A stretch of 64,000 nucleotides of DNA from the NCBI GenBank assembly GCA_016713235.1, contig JADJPN010000001.1, forward strand, positions 186,001-250,000, read 5' to 3'. A model generated the notes under the pieces. That model saw nothing but the letters and a program-made list of their open reading frames with translations. It ran no database searches and was not told where the DNA came from. Within the stretch, counting starts at the first letter, position 1. Each line of letters begins with the position of its first letter. The translations under genes were made by a program, and so were the position numbers. The DNA is from Hyphomicrobiales bacterium (GTDB lineage Bacteria > Pseudomonadota > Alphaproteobacteria > Rhizobiales > Xanthobacteraceae). Shown here piece by piece: positions 35,866-44,177 of the stretch.

Positions 35866-36987
35866 CTATTGAATCGTGGTGGCGGCGAGCCAATTCTTCA
35901 CAGCTTTGAGCGCTTCGCCGCGGCTTTTCGTCCGCCGCTCGGCTTCGTTGAAGACCGTTATCTGGGCATCGGCGCTGGTGCCGGTTTCGAAAATTTCGTT
36001 GACCAGCGCGAGTTCGGATTCGCAGCCGAGCGCCTTCGCGTCCCCCGCTATCCGGGCCACGAGACTGCCGACCGCCTCGCGCACCGGCACGGCGCGTCCC
36101 TGCTCGCGATCGACGAAGCTGCCATGAATGCCATAGCGCTGTGCGCGCCATTTGTTCTCGGAGGCGATCGCGTAATCGACCGGCGTCAGTACGGCATTCA
36201 GCTCTTTGTTGAGAAACAGATGGCGCAGCAGGCAGCGGTAGAGCGCCGCAAGCGCAATCGAATCTTCGATCCGCGTGCAGCAGTCCGGTGCGCGGAGTTC
36301 GAGCGTCGGATGCGCTTCGGAAAGACGGATCGACCACCAGAGATAAGAACCGTCGGGCAGCACGCGCGCGTCGATCAACGCCTGTTTATACTGCTTGAAA
36401 TCTTCGTTGCTGAAAAAGAGCGGCGGCAGGCCGGTGCGCGGTAACTCGTCATAAGCGGCCAGGCGATAGCCCATCAGGCCCGTGCGCCGCGAATTCCAGA
36501 ACGGCGAGGAGGTCGCCAGCGCGATGAAATGCGGAATGAAGGGTGGTGCGCGGCGCATGATTTCGACGCGGCGATCCGCGTCCGGCAATTCGACATGCAC
36601 ATGCAGACCACAGAGCATGTTGCGCTCGGCTAACATCTGCAAATCCTGCGTCATAGCGTCATAGCGCATGGCTTCGGTCTGCCGCGCCGAAGTCCAGGCC
36701 GCGGTCGGGTGTGTTCCTGCTGCGATGAAGGCGAAGCCGAACTCGGAGGAAATCGCGCCGACATTCCGGCGCAACGCGCGCAATTCCCGCGCGCTTTCCA
36801 AAAAATCGGTCGAAGGCTTGGTTGCGACTTCGAGCTGCGATTGCAGCATCTCGCGCGTCACCGCCGAGCCGAGCCCGGTTTTGAGCGCGGCAAGAAACGC
36901 AGACGGCATCCGCCGCTGCACGGCCTTGGTGTCAGCGTCGACGATAAAATATTCTTCTTCGATGCCGAAGCTGTAATTCTCAGCCAT
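35866..36987 (-). CDS. Carboxylate-amine ligase, YbdK-type glutamate-cysteine ligase family
   Basis: The 373-residue protein belongs to the GCS2/YbdK family: FGIEEEYFIVD at the N-terminus (metal-binding glutamates), CGLHVHVELPD near 125 and SYLWWSIRLSEAHPTLELRAPD near 215. Family members have weak gamma-glutamylcysteine ligase activity and their natural role is not settled. It sits 83 bases upstream of the unrelated-class gshA on the same strand. If the gshA frameshift is real, this gene might partly replace it, which is speculation. Confidence 0.9.
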   Translation of the reverse strand: MAENYSFGIEEEYFIVDADTKAVQRRMPSAFLAALKTGLGSAVTREMLQSQLEVATKPSTDFLESARELRALRRNVGAISSEFGFAFIAAGTHPTAAWTSARQTEAMRYDAMTQDLQMLAERNMLCGLHVHVELPDADRRVEIMRRAPPFIPHFIALATSSPFWNSRRTGLMGYRLAAYDELPRTGLPPLFFSNEDFKQYKQALIDARVLPDGSYLWWSIRLSEAHPTLELRAPDCCTRIEDSIALAALYRCLLRHLFLNKELNAVLTPVDYAIASENKWRAQRYGIHGSFVDREQGRAVPVREAVGSLVARIAGDAKALGCESELALVNEIFETGTSADAQITVFNEAERRTKSRGEALKAVKNWLAATTIQ

Positions 36988-37039
36988 GTAGCCTCATCAA
37001 AGCTTCTTCTTATTATATCGTATATCGGCGTTGCGCCGT

Positions 37040-37795
37040 TCAGCGCCAATCGCCGCAAGCAGCTTGCACCAGCGCGAGCGCCGCGACCGCGGCGGTATCG
37101 GCGCGCAGAATGCGCGGGCCCAGCGACAGGCGGATTACGCGATCGCGCGCAAGCAATGCGCGGCGCTCGTCTTCGGAAAAACCTCCTTCGGGTCCGACCA
37201 GCACGGTAAGCTCTCGCGCTTTTACGCGTCGCAGATCTTCGAGCGAAGTACTCGACGTGCTGTCCTCATCGCAGAACACGATCGTGTTCTCCTGTGACGC
37301 AAGCCACTTCTGAAATGCCGACGGTTCGTCGATCGCAGGCAGCGCGAGAATTCCGCACTGCTCTGCCGCCTCGATTGCATTCGCGCGCATCCGGTCCATG
37401 TTCATTCGATTCACTTGTGTGAATTGGGTCAGCACCGGCGACAATCGAGAAGCTCCCATCTCGACCGCCTTTTGCACCATGTAATCCAGACGGGCCTGCT
37501 TGAGCGGGGCAAACGCGTAAGCAGGCCCAAAAGTTTCGGGCTGCGGACGAATTTGTTTTTGCGGCCGTAATACAGCGCCACGCTTGCCGGTTGCGGCAAT
37601 TCGCGCAAGCCACTCGCCGTCGCGTCCGTTGAAGGCGAGCACTTCCGCGCCATCGCCGAGCCGCATGACTTGCCGCAAGTAATGCGCCTGTTCCGGCGCG
37701 AGTTCGGCCTCTTGCGCCGCAGCAAGCGGCGCATCGACAAACAGGCGGGGGCCGCGAAACTCGTATTTCGCCAAGGTTTGGGCTCCGGGCTTCAT
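37040..37795 (-). CDS. rsmE: 16S rRNA (uracil-1498-N3)-methyltransferase
   Basis: The 251-residue SPOUT methyltransferase modifies U1498 in the decoding region of 16S rRNA. The N-terminal PUA-like half contains HYLRQVMRLGDG. The C-terminal knot has LVGPEGGFSEDE and LGPRILRADTAAVAAL, the SAM-binding and dimer motifs of RsmE. Length is normal. It is divergent from the small secreted protein gene upstream and starts a unit reading towards the glutathione-related genes. Confidence 0.95.
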   Translation of the reverse strand: MKPGAQTLAKYEFRGPRLFVDAPLAAAQEAELAPEQAHYLRQVMRLGDGAEVLAFNGRDGEWLARIAATGKRGAVLRPQKQIRPQPETFGPAYAFAPLKQARLDYMVQKAVEMGASRLSPVLTQFTQVNRMNMDRMRANAIEAAEQCGILALPAIDEPSAFQKWLASQENTIVFCDEDSTSSTSLEDLRRVKARELTVLVGPEGGFSEDERRALLARDRVIRLSLGPRILRADTAAVAALALVQAACGDWR

Positions 37796-37877
37796 GCTTG
37801 GTAACCTTTTCGCCTCGATATTGCCCTAAGTCACTGGCTTTTGTTACGCCTTACCAGTCATCAGAACCCGGTACCGC

Positions 37878-38405
37878 ATGTACGCTCGCGCCTTGCTCGC
37901 AATCGCTCTCGGCCTGCTCCTGTTCGCTGGCGAGCAACGCTTGTTGTTCGCGCAGAGCATGACGATCATGCCGGGCCCGAACGAGCCGCAGCAACCGCAG
38001 CAGGGACATCCGTGTCAGGTGGAATTCAACAAGCTGCGCGACGACATCCAGAACAAAGGCAAGTCGCTTCAGGAAGCCGGCAAGCGCAAAGCGCCCGCGA
38101 AGGAATTGTGCGCAAGGATCGTGAGCTATTCGAATGCCGAATCGAAGATGCTCAACTTCCTCACCAAGCGTGCGCAGGAATGCGGCGTGCCGCCAGAGGC
38201 TGCTGACGGATTGAGGCAGAGCCAGGTGAAAACCGCCGAGTTGCGCACGAGAGTTTGCAGCGCAGCCAACAATCCCGGCCCGGCGCCGCAATCTCCGAGT
38301 TCGGGCCTGAGCGGCGCGATCTCGCCGAACACAGGCGTGGTGCCTGAAGCACCGACCGGCGGCGGAATCTTCGATACGCTCTCTGGAAATATTTTGCAGC
38401 AATGA
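37878..38405 (+). CDS. Secreted protein of unknown function
   Basis: This 175-residue protein has a signal peptide (cleavage near LLFAQS, about residue 26), a helical central part with four cysteines (GHPCQVEF, KELCARI, AQECGV and RVCSAA) and a Pro/Gly/Ser-rich tail. Similar Cys-patterned helical secreted proteins are common in Bradyrhizobium relatives, but I cannot name a family. Its stop overlaps the ubiA ATG by 4 bases, so the two genes are coupled. Confidence 0.72.
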   Translation: MYARALLAIALGLLLFAGEQRLLFAQSMTIMPGPNEPQQPQQGHPCQVEFNKLRDDIQNKGKSLQEAGKRKAPAKELCARIVSYSNAESKMLNFLTKRAQECGVPPEAADGLRQSQVKTAELRTRVCSAANNPGPAPQSPSSGLSGAISPNTGVVPEAPTGGGIFDTLSGNILQQ

Positions 38406-39052
38406 CGAGTGGCGACCGACGACCGGCAGCACCGGTTGCCGACTCGACCGGCAATTGGGTTGATTTCGCTGCGCCGTCCTGGTCACAGCCTTATCTACGC
38501 CTCGCGCGCATCGACCGTCCGATCGGATGGTGGCTGCTGCTCTTGCCCTGCTGGTGGTCGGCGGCGATTGCCGCGCTCGCGCAACGCGCGCAGTGGCCCG
38601 ACCCGAAACTCATTGCATTGTTTTTGATCGGCGCAATTGTGATGCGCGGCGCCGGCAGTACCTGGAACGACATTCTCGACCGCAAGATCGATGCGCAGGT
38701 CGAGCGCACCAGGAGCCGGCCGATTCCGTCGGGGCAAGTGAGTGCAAAGGCGGCGTTCGTATTCGCTATTTTTCTTTCTTTCGTTGGGCTCGCGGTTCTG
38801 TTGCAGATGAATCGCTTCGCGATTCTTACAGGCGCTGCTTCGCTGCTGATCGTCGCGGTCTACCCGCTCGCCAAGCGCGTGATCTCGATGCCGCAATTCG
38901 TGCTCGGCCTTGCCTTTTCGTGGGGCGCATTGATGGGCTGGGCAGCGGTGTTCGGTTCGCTCGATTGGCGTTCGATCGTGCTTTACGCGGGCACCATCTG
39001 CTGGGTCATCGGCTATGACACGATCTACGCGCATCAGGACCGGTCGCGCTAG
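38402..39052 (+). pseudogene. ubiA: 4-hydroxybenzoate polyprenyltransferase, 3' truncated
   Basis: UbiA attaches the polyprenyl tail to 4-hydroxybenzoate in ubiquinone synthesis. The protein has the first Asp-rich motif (NDILDRKIDAQVERTRSRP, near 88-106) and the start of the second (YDTIYAHQD), but ends right after it as HQDRSR with a stop at residue 217. Family members are about 310 residues, with DD after this point and three more helices. No continuation is found in other frames: the next bases are the 3' end of the convergent gene. This looks like a deletion of about 100 codons or a misassembly, not a point frameshift. The product would lack part of the second active-site motif. Confidence 0.82.
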
Positions 39053-39624
39053 TCGCGCGCGATGATCTCGCGCTCGCCGCAATAAACATTCTCGTCGATC
39101 GAGCGGTTTGCACGCTGGTGCCGAAGACGAATTGCCGTGCGCCGGTTGCGCAAAGCGCTGCGGCGTTTGCGGCGCGGACTGACCGAAACCTTGTTTCGTA
39201 CCGACGCCGGATTGCACAGGCGGCCATCTTCGCCCGCGATCAAAATCGGCCGGCCAGTGACGCGGCTCCATTTGCGCGCCGCTTCCGCGCTTTCGTCGCT
39301 ATCTTCCGTCGCTTGCAAAAGCACGCTCAGCGCATCGTCGCTATGCTCCAGCGAGAGAAAAATCATCGGTTCGCAGCCGCCGGGGGCAAGCACGCGTACC
39401 GCGACGCCCCGGAATTCGCTGAAGGGAAGCTGCACGCGCATCTGCACGCCGCGCACCGAGCGGCGAAATTCGATGCCGTCGCGCGACACGCCGATCTCGC
39501 GGCTACCGCCATCGGCTGCCGGATCTGCCGCCGTGAAAGATACCGGGAGGCGGAGCGGATCGAGCCCGAACAACGGACCCGATCCTTCCCGCGCAATACC
39601 GGCTGCGCTTGCCTGACGCCTCAA
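39049..39624 (-). CDS. DUF6101-like conserved Rhizobiales protein
   Basis: The 191-residue protein resembles a conserved family found mainly in Bradyrhizobiaceae, remembered as DUF6101. It has an N-terminal LDPLRLPVSF, a middle VRGVQMRVQLPFSEFRGV, an arginine-rich stretch (RRKRRSALRNRR) and the conserved end GEREIIARD. The function is unknown. The basic tail suggests nucleic acid or membrane-surface contact, which is inference. The TTG start at 39624 is chosen because GGGGAG lies 9 bases upstream and the protein similarity begins there. It converges on truncated ubiA with a 4-base overlap. Confidence 0.72.
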   Translation of the reverse strand: MRRQASAAGIAREGSGPLFGLDPLRLPVSFTAADPAADGGSREIGVSRDGIEFRRSVRGVQMRVQLPFSEFRGVAVRVLAPGGCEPMIFLSLEHSDDALSVLLQATEDSDESAEAARKWSRVTGRPILIAGEDGRLCNPASVRNKVSVSPRRKRRSALRNRRTAIRLRHQRANRSIDENVYCGEREIIARD

Positions 39625-39801
39625 TGCTTGCACTCCCCGCCGGATTTTTCCGGTCGTTGCCGGAACATGGCACGCGAACACAGAGGATCGGCTTAAGGAT
39701 TTGGGTAAATCTTTTCTGATTCCGCCCGGGAGTGGTGCCGTTTGACGATCATCCTTGACGAAACCTTGCCGCGACCGCGCTTGCAGCGCATAGAAAAAGC
39801 C

Positions 39802-40599
39802 ATGACCTCGCAGCCCGACACGCATTATTCCGAACTTCTCCGCCCGTTGCGCGAAGCGGTCGCAGAAGCAGGCAAGCTCGCGCTCACCAAGTTCCGGAGC
39901 AACGTGCGCTCATGGAATAAAGAGAATGCGTCGCCCGTCTCGGAAGCAGATCTCGCGGTCGATAATTTCCTGCGTGAGCGGCTCACCGGAATCGATCCTG
40001 CGATCGGCTGGCTCTCGGAAGAATCCGTGGACGCTCCCGAGCGGCTGACGAAGGATCGCGTCTGGATCGTCGATCCGATCGACGGGACACGCTCCTTCAT
40101 TGCCGGGCGCGAAGATTGGGCGGTGTGCGCAGCGCTCGTCGAGCGCGGCAGACCCGTCGCCGCGGCAATCGAATTGCCGGCGACCGGCGAATCATTTGCC
40201 GCGATCAAAGGCGGCGGCGCCACGAAAAATGGGCGGAAGATTTCGGCTTCTACCAAAGTTCAACTGGAAGGCGCGGCAATCGCGTGGCCCGCGAAACTGA
40301 AAACCACAGCGGCTGCGCTCGGAAATCCCATCGAGGTGCCTAGAATTCACTCGATTGCCGTCAGATTATCGCGTGTTGCGAGCGGAGAGATCGATGGGGC
40401 GCTGGCGAGTGCAAATGCGAACGATTGGGACCTTGCCGCTCCAGACCTTTTGGTGCACGAAGCGGGCGGCAGGGTAACCGATGCAGAAGGACGTCTGCCG
40501 GTCTATAATCTTGCCCGTCACATTCACGGCGTGCTGGTCGCAGCCGGGAGCGAATTGCACCCGAAGCTCGTTTCCGCGCTCGCCACGTCGTTGAAGTAA
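39802..40599 (+). CDS. cysQ: 3'(2'),5'-bisphosphate nucleotidase / inositol monophosphatase family
   Basis: The 265-residue Mg-dependent phosphatase carries the family metal motifs: SEES near residue 73, DPIDGTRSF near 92-100 and the C-terminal WDLAAPDLLVHEAGG. The CysQ branch hydrolyses PAP, the product of sulfonation, to AMP. Members of this fold can also act on inositol phosphates or fructose bisphosphate. ATG at 39802 gives MTSQPDTHYSELL. An ATT/TTG-rich extension upstream (from 39742) seems less likely. It is the first gene of a co-directional block with the lipid A genes, as often seen in Rhizobiales. Confidence 0.9.
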   Translation: MTSQPDTHYSELLRPLREAVAEAGKLALTKFRSNVRSWNKENASPVSEADLAVDNFLRERLTGIDPAIGWLSEESVDAPERLTKDRVWIVDPIDGTRSFIAGREDWAVCAALVERGRPVAAAIELPATGESFAAIKGGGATKNGRKISASTKVQLEGAAIAWPAKLKTTAAALGNPIEVPRIHSIAVRLSRVASGEIDGALASANANDWDLAAPDLLVHEAGGRVTDAEGRLPVYNLARHIHGVLVAAGSELHPKLVSALATSLK

Positions 40600-40616
40600 T
40601 CGGGATTGTCGCCGCG

Positions 40617-40862
40617 ATGGCTGCGCAGAAACAACTTCTTCATCTCGTCTTCGGCGGTGAGCTTGCCAAGCTCGACGGCACCGAGTTTCGAGATCTCACC
40701 AAGCTCGACATCGTCGGAATCTACCCAAACTATGCGAGCGCGCATCAGGCGTGGAAGGCAAAAGCGCAGCAGACGGTCGATAACGCTTTGATGCGCTACT
40801 TCATCGTGCATTTGCACAGGCTGCTCGATCCGGAAACGGACACGGCTGCGCCGCAGAGCTAG
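40617..40862 (+). CDS. DUF4170 family protein
   Basis: This 81-residue protein matches the small DUF4170 family (LLHLVFGGELAKLDGTEFRDL followed by IVGIYPNYASAHQAWKAKAQ), regularly encoded between cysQ and the acyltransferase-waaA pair in Rhizobiales. It is soluble, with no signal or membrane segment. The function is unknown and the link to lipopolysaccharide synthesis rests on position only. It begins 17 bases after cysQ and ends 17 bases before the next gene. Confidence 0.9.
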   Translation: MAAQKQLLHLVFGGELAKLDGTEFRDLTKLDIVGIYPNYASAHQAWKAKAQQTVDNALMRYFIVHLHRLLDPETDTAAPQS

Positions 40863-40879
40863 CGTGCCGCTTCGCTGTC

Positions 40880-41593
40880 ATGTGGCGTAAAATTCGTACA
40901 TCGGATGGATTCCGGCGGCTGCTCGGCCGCTCGGTCGCGTTGTACCTAAAATTAGTCTGGAAGACGCAGCGCGTTACCATCGAGCCTGCCGATGCCTATG
41001 ATTGGATCGACAACGAATTGCCGGTTATATTCACGTTCTGGCACGGGCAGCATTTTCTTACGCCATTCGTGCCGAAGTCGCATCATAAAGCGAAGGTCAT
41101 GATCTCCCGCTCTTACGATGCCGACGTGAACGCCATCGCGGCAGAGGCGCTCGGTGTCGGAACCATTCGTGGCTCCGGCACGCACCGAAAGAACTTTCAC
41201 GAGAAAGGCGGCGTCGTCGCTACGCGCCAGATGATCGAAACGCTCGAGCAGGGAATCAACGTCGCGATGACGGCGGACGTGCCGAAGATTTCCCGGCGCG
41301 CCGGCCTTGGCATAGTCAGCATTGCAAAACACTCCGGACGTCCGATCTATCCGGGCGCGATCGCGACCAGCAATCGCATCATCATGAAGCGAAGCTGGGA
41401 CAAGTCCGCGCTGCACCTGCCGTTCGGCCGCGCCGCGCTCGTGCTAGGCGAGCCGGTGATCGTGCCGCGAGACGCCGACAACGAAACGCTCGAGCGGGCG
41501 CGCAAGGAAGTCGAAGAGATACTCAATCGCGTGACCGCGCGCGCGGAGGCGCTGGTAGGACGGCCGCCGAAAGCCACGAGCGATGGCGCCTAG
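40880..41593 (+). CDS. DUF374-type lysophospholipid acyltransferase-like protein
   Basis: The 237-residue protein belongs to the DUF374 branch of the PlsC-like acyltransferases. It has FWHGQHFLTPF near residue 52 (the HX4D-like region), SRSYDADVNA, the GSGTHRKNF stretch near 95 and the P-loop-like ADVPKISRRAGLGIVSIAKHSGRPIYP. Its constant place before waaA and lpxK implies a role in lipid A or envelope lipid acylation, but no activity has been assigned with certainty. Its stop overlaps the waaA start by 11 bases. Confidence 0.88.
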   Translation: MWRKIRTSDGFRRLLGRSVALYLKLVWKTQRVTIEPADAYDWIDNELPVIFTFWHGQHFLTPFVPKSHHKAKVMISRSYDADVNAIAAEALGVGTIRGSGTHRKNFHEKGGVVATRQMIETLEQGINVAMTADVPKISRRAGLGIVSIAKHSGRPIYPGAIATSNRIIMKRSWDKSALHLPFGRAALVLGEPVIVPRDADNETLERARKEVEEILNRVTARAEALVGRPPKATSDGA

Positions 41594-42878
41594 GGTCGGC
41601 CTCCCACTCACGGTTCGCGCCTATCGCCGGATCACGCGATGGGCCGCGCCGCTGACGGGTTCGATTCTGAACTGGCGGCTGAAGCGGGGCAAAGAGGATC
41701 CCGCCCGCATCAATGAGCGGCGTGGAATCGCCAGCATCGAGCGTCCGGCCGGATCGCTGGTCTGGATTCACGGGGCGAGCGTTGGCGAAGTGCTCTCGGT
41801 GCTTCCCGTGGTCGAACACATCCGCAAGCAGGGATTCAACGTGCTCGTGACTTCGGGCACCGTCACCGCCGCGCAGATGGCGGCACAGCGCATGCCCGCC
41901 GGCACGCTGCACCAGTACATCCCGCTGGATGCCCCGCAGTTCATGAAATCGTTTCTCGATCACTGGCAGCCGGGGCTGGCGCTGATTGCCGAATCCGAAT
42001 TCTGGCCGAACTTGCTTATCGAAACGGCGGACCGGAACATTCCGCTGGTACTCATCAACGGCAGACTCTCGGAACGCTCGTTCGCGCGCTGGAAAAAAGC
42101 AAAGAAGACTGCCCGCTCGATGCTCTCGAACTTCGATCTCTGCCTCGTGCAGGATCATGATGTCGCTGATCGGCTGGTGCAGCTAGGCGCACAGCGGGCG
42201 TTCGCCGCAGGCAATCTGAAGTTCGACGTGATGCCGCCACCGGCCGATGCGCACGCCATGCAGGAGATGAAGCGCGCTACTCACAGCCGGCCGGTTTTCC
42301 TTGCGGCGAGCACGCATCGCGGCGAAGACGAGTCCGTGATCGGCGCGCATATCGAAGTGATGAGGAAGGTGCCGGATCTGCTCACGATCATCGTGCCGCG
42401 CCATCCGGAGCGCGGCGGCGAGATCGTGGAGTTGGTGCAGGATTATCAACTCGCGCCGGCCATGCGCTCGCGCAATCACCTGCCCGACCGCGGCACGCAT
42501 ATCTACGTCGCCGACACCATCGGCGAACTCGGGCTGTTCTACCGGCTCGCGCCGGTCGTATTCATGGGCGGCTCGCTGATCAAACATGGCGGCCAGAATC
42601 CGATCGAACCGGCGAAGTTAGAGTGCGCAATGATGCATGGGCCGTACGTTCATAACTTCGCGAGTATCTATTCGGAGTTGAACCGCCAGCGCGCGGCAGC
42701 GACCGTCACCGATACGCATTCGTTAGCCACGAGCCTGCTGCGGCTGCTCGACGATCCGGGACTCGTGGGCGCGATGACACAAGCTGCGCAAGCGACAGTC
42801 CTTCCGCTCTCAGGCGCGATGAGCCGCACCGCGAACGCGATCGAGCCCTATCTCGTACAACTTCGGTTCGGGCAGTAA
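41583..42878 (+). CDS. waaA: 3-deoxy-D-manno-octulosonic acid (Kdo) transferase
   Basis: The 431-residue GT30 glycosyltransferase adds Kdo residues from CMP-Kdo to lipid IVA on the inner face of the membrane. Family marks include VWIHGASVGEVLSVLPVV near residue 60 (with the catalytic glutamate), SEFWPNLLIE near 138, FLAASTHRGEDE near 238 and the CMP-binding GGSLIKHGGQNPIEPAKLECAM near 335. Length is normal. It lies between the acyltransferase and lpxK in a tight operon for the lipid A-Kdo core. Confidence 0.96.
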   Translation: MAPRVGLPLTVRAYRRITRWAAPLTGSILNWRLKRGKEDPARINERRGIASIERPAGSLVWIHGASVGEVLSVLPVVEHIRKQGFNVLVTSGTVTAAQMAAQRMPAGTLHQYIPLDAPQFMKSFLDHWQPGLALIAESEFWPNLLIETADRNIPLVLINGRLSERSFARWKKAKKTARSMLSNFDLCLVQDHDVADRLVQLGAQRAFAAGNLKFDVMPPPADAHAMQEMKRATHSRPVFLAASTHRGEDESVIGAHIEVMRKVPDLLTIIVPRHPERGGEIVELVQDYQLAPAMRSRNHLPDRGTHIYVADTIGELGLFYRLAPVVFMGGSLIKHGGQNPIEPAKLECAMMHGPYVHNFASIYSELNRQRAAATVTDTHSLATSLLRLLDDPGLVGAMTQAAQATVLPLSGAMSRTANAIEPYLVQLRFGQ

Positions 42879-42882
42879 CGCC

Positions 42883-43890
42883 ATGTCCTTGCTTCGCGCA
42901 CCGGAATTCTGGTGGCGGAAGGCGGGACCGCTTGCCGCGCTGCTTTATCCTGCCGGTACGATTTACGGCGCCATCGCTAACAAGCGCATGGCGCGCGACG
43001 GCTATAGGGCGAAAATTCCGGTGATCTGCATCGGCAACCCGACACTCGGCGGGGCTGGCAAAACGCCAACGGCAATCGCACTCGGAGAATGGCTGAAGCG
43101 CGAAGACAAAAAACCGTTTTTCCTGACCCGGGGCTATGGCGGGAGCGAAGCGGGCCCGCTGCTCGCCGATCTTTCCAAACACGACGCAAACGCAATCGGC
43201 GATGAGGCGCCGCTTCTCGTCACCGTGGCGCCCACGGTTATCGCACATGACCGCGCGGCGGGAGCGAAGCTCGCGGAAGAGCGTGGCGCCGAGGTCATTG
43301 TAATGGACGACGGATTTCAGAACCCGTCGCTCACGAAAGACTTCTCTATTCTCGTCGTCGATGGTGCGCGCGGCATCGGCAACGGCCTCGTGTTTCCTTC
43401 AGGCCCGCTTCGCGCGCCGTTAGAGCCGCAGTTGAAACGCGCGCAGGCGATGATTGTTATCGGCGCAGGCGAAGCCGGAGAAAAAGCCGCGCGTCTGGCA
43501 ACCGAACGCGGATTGAAGGTATTTCGCGGAGAACTCGCTTCCGATCCGGAATCCGCCGCCGCGCTCAAGAGCAAGCGCGTGCTTGCCTTTGCCGGAATCG
43601 GCGCACCGGAAAAATTCTTCCGCTCGCTCGAAGCGGCCGGCGCAATCGTCGCCGAGCGCAGAAGTTTCGGCGACCATCACCGCTATTCCGGCGCGGAAGC
43701 CACGGAACTGCTCGCAAAAGCAACGGCAGGCGGCCTCGAACTCGTCACCACCGAAAAAGATCTCGCGCGGATGCGCGACGACATCGCGCTCGTTGCCCTG
43801 TATGCGAAGTCCAGCGTGCTCCGAGTGCGGCTTGCGCTCGATGACGAGAGCGGTCTGTGCGCGGCGATACGAAACGTATTGAAAATCTAG
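42883..43890 (+). CDS. lpxK: Tetraacyldisaccharide 4'-kinase
   Basis: The 335-residue membrane-associated kinase phosphorylates the 4' position of the lipid A disaccharide. It has the Walker A motif GNPTLGGAGKTPTAIAL (about residues 48-64), FFLTRGYGGSEAGP, the DDGFQNPSL motif near 143 with the catalytic Asp, and FGDHHRYSGAEA near the end. An N-terminal helix anchors it in the inner membrane. It starts 4 bases after waaA and ends overlapping the convergent DUF2093 gene by 4 bases. Confidence 0.97.
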   Translation: MSLLRAPEFWWRKAGPLAALLYPAGTIYGAIANKRMARDGYRAKIPVICIGNPTLGGAGKTPTAIALGEWLKREDKKPFFLTRGYGGSEAGPLLADLSKHDANAIGDEAPLLVTVAPTVIAHDRAAGAKLAEERGAEVIVMDDGFQNPSLTKDFSILVVDGARGIGNGLVFPSGPLRAPLEPQLKRAQAMIVIGAGEAGEKAARLATERGLKVFRGELASDPESAAALKSKRVLAFAGIGAPEKFFRSLEAAGAIVAERRSFGDHHRYSGAEATELLAKATAGGLELVTTEKDLARMRDDIALVALYAKSSVLRVRLALDDESGLCAAIRNVLKI

Positions 43891-44105
43891 CGCTGGCTGC
43901 CGTGCCGCCGCGCCATCACCGCCTCAGGCGTGGCATAGGCTTCCTGCAAATCCACGCTCCAGTATTTCAACTCATCAAGCGGGATCGGCGTGCCGGTAAC
44001 CGCGCAACGCACATAGCTGCCCGGACGAACGATACGGTAGTCGCCGTCGAGATAGCGCAGCTCGGCTTCGCCGGCGGCCAAAGGTGTGCGTTCGAAGCGG
44101 TTCAT
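43887..44105 (-). CDS. DUF2093 family protein
   Basis: The 72-residue protein matches the small DUF2093 family of alphaproteobacteria: LRYLDGDYRIVRPGSYVRCAVTG and IPLDELKYWSVDLQEAYAT. It is cytoplasmic, with one cysteine, and its function is unknown. It is usually found beside lpxK and xseA, as here. It reads in the same direction as xseA, 72 bases downstream of it. Confidence 0.92.
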   Translation of the reverse strand: MNRFERTPLAAGEAELRYLDGDYRIVRPGSYVRCAVTGTPIPLDELKYWSVDLQEAYATPEAVMARRHGSQR

Positions 44106-44177
44106 GATGGATAATATATGGAACGATTGAGGCCAGAGCGCAAAAGGAAATTTCCCGCCTCACGCAATCGTTGACGG

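Noticed and set aside
39742..39801. An upstream start for cysQ adding 20 residues
   Set aside because: The extra residues have no family similarity and the ATG at 39802 matches the usual start region.
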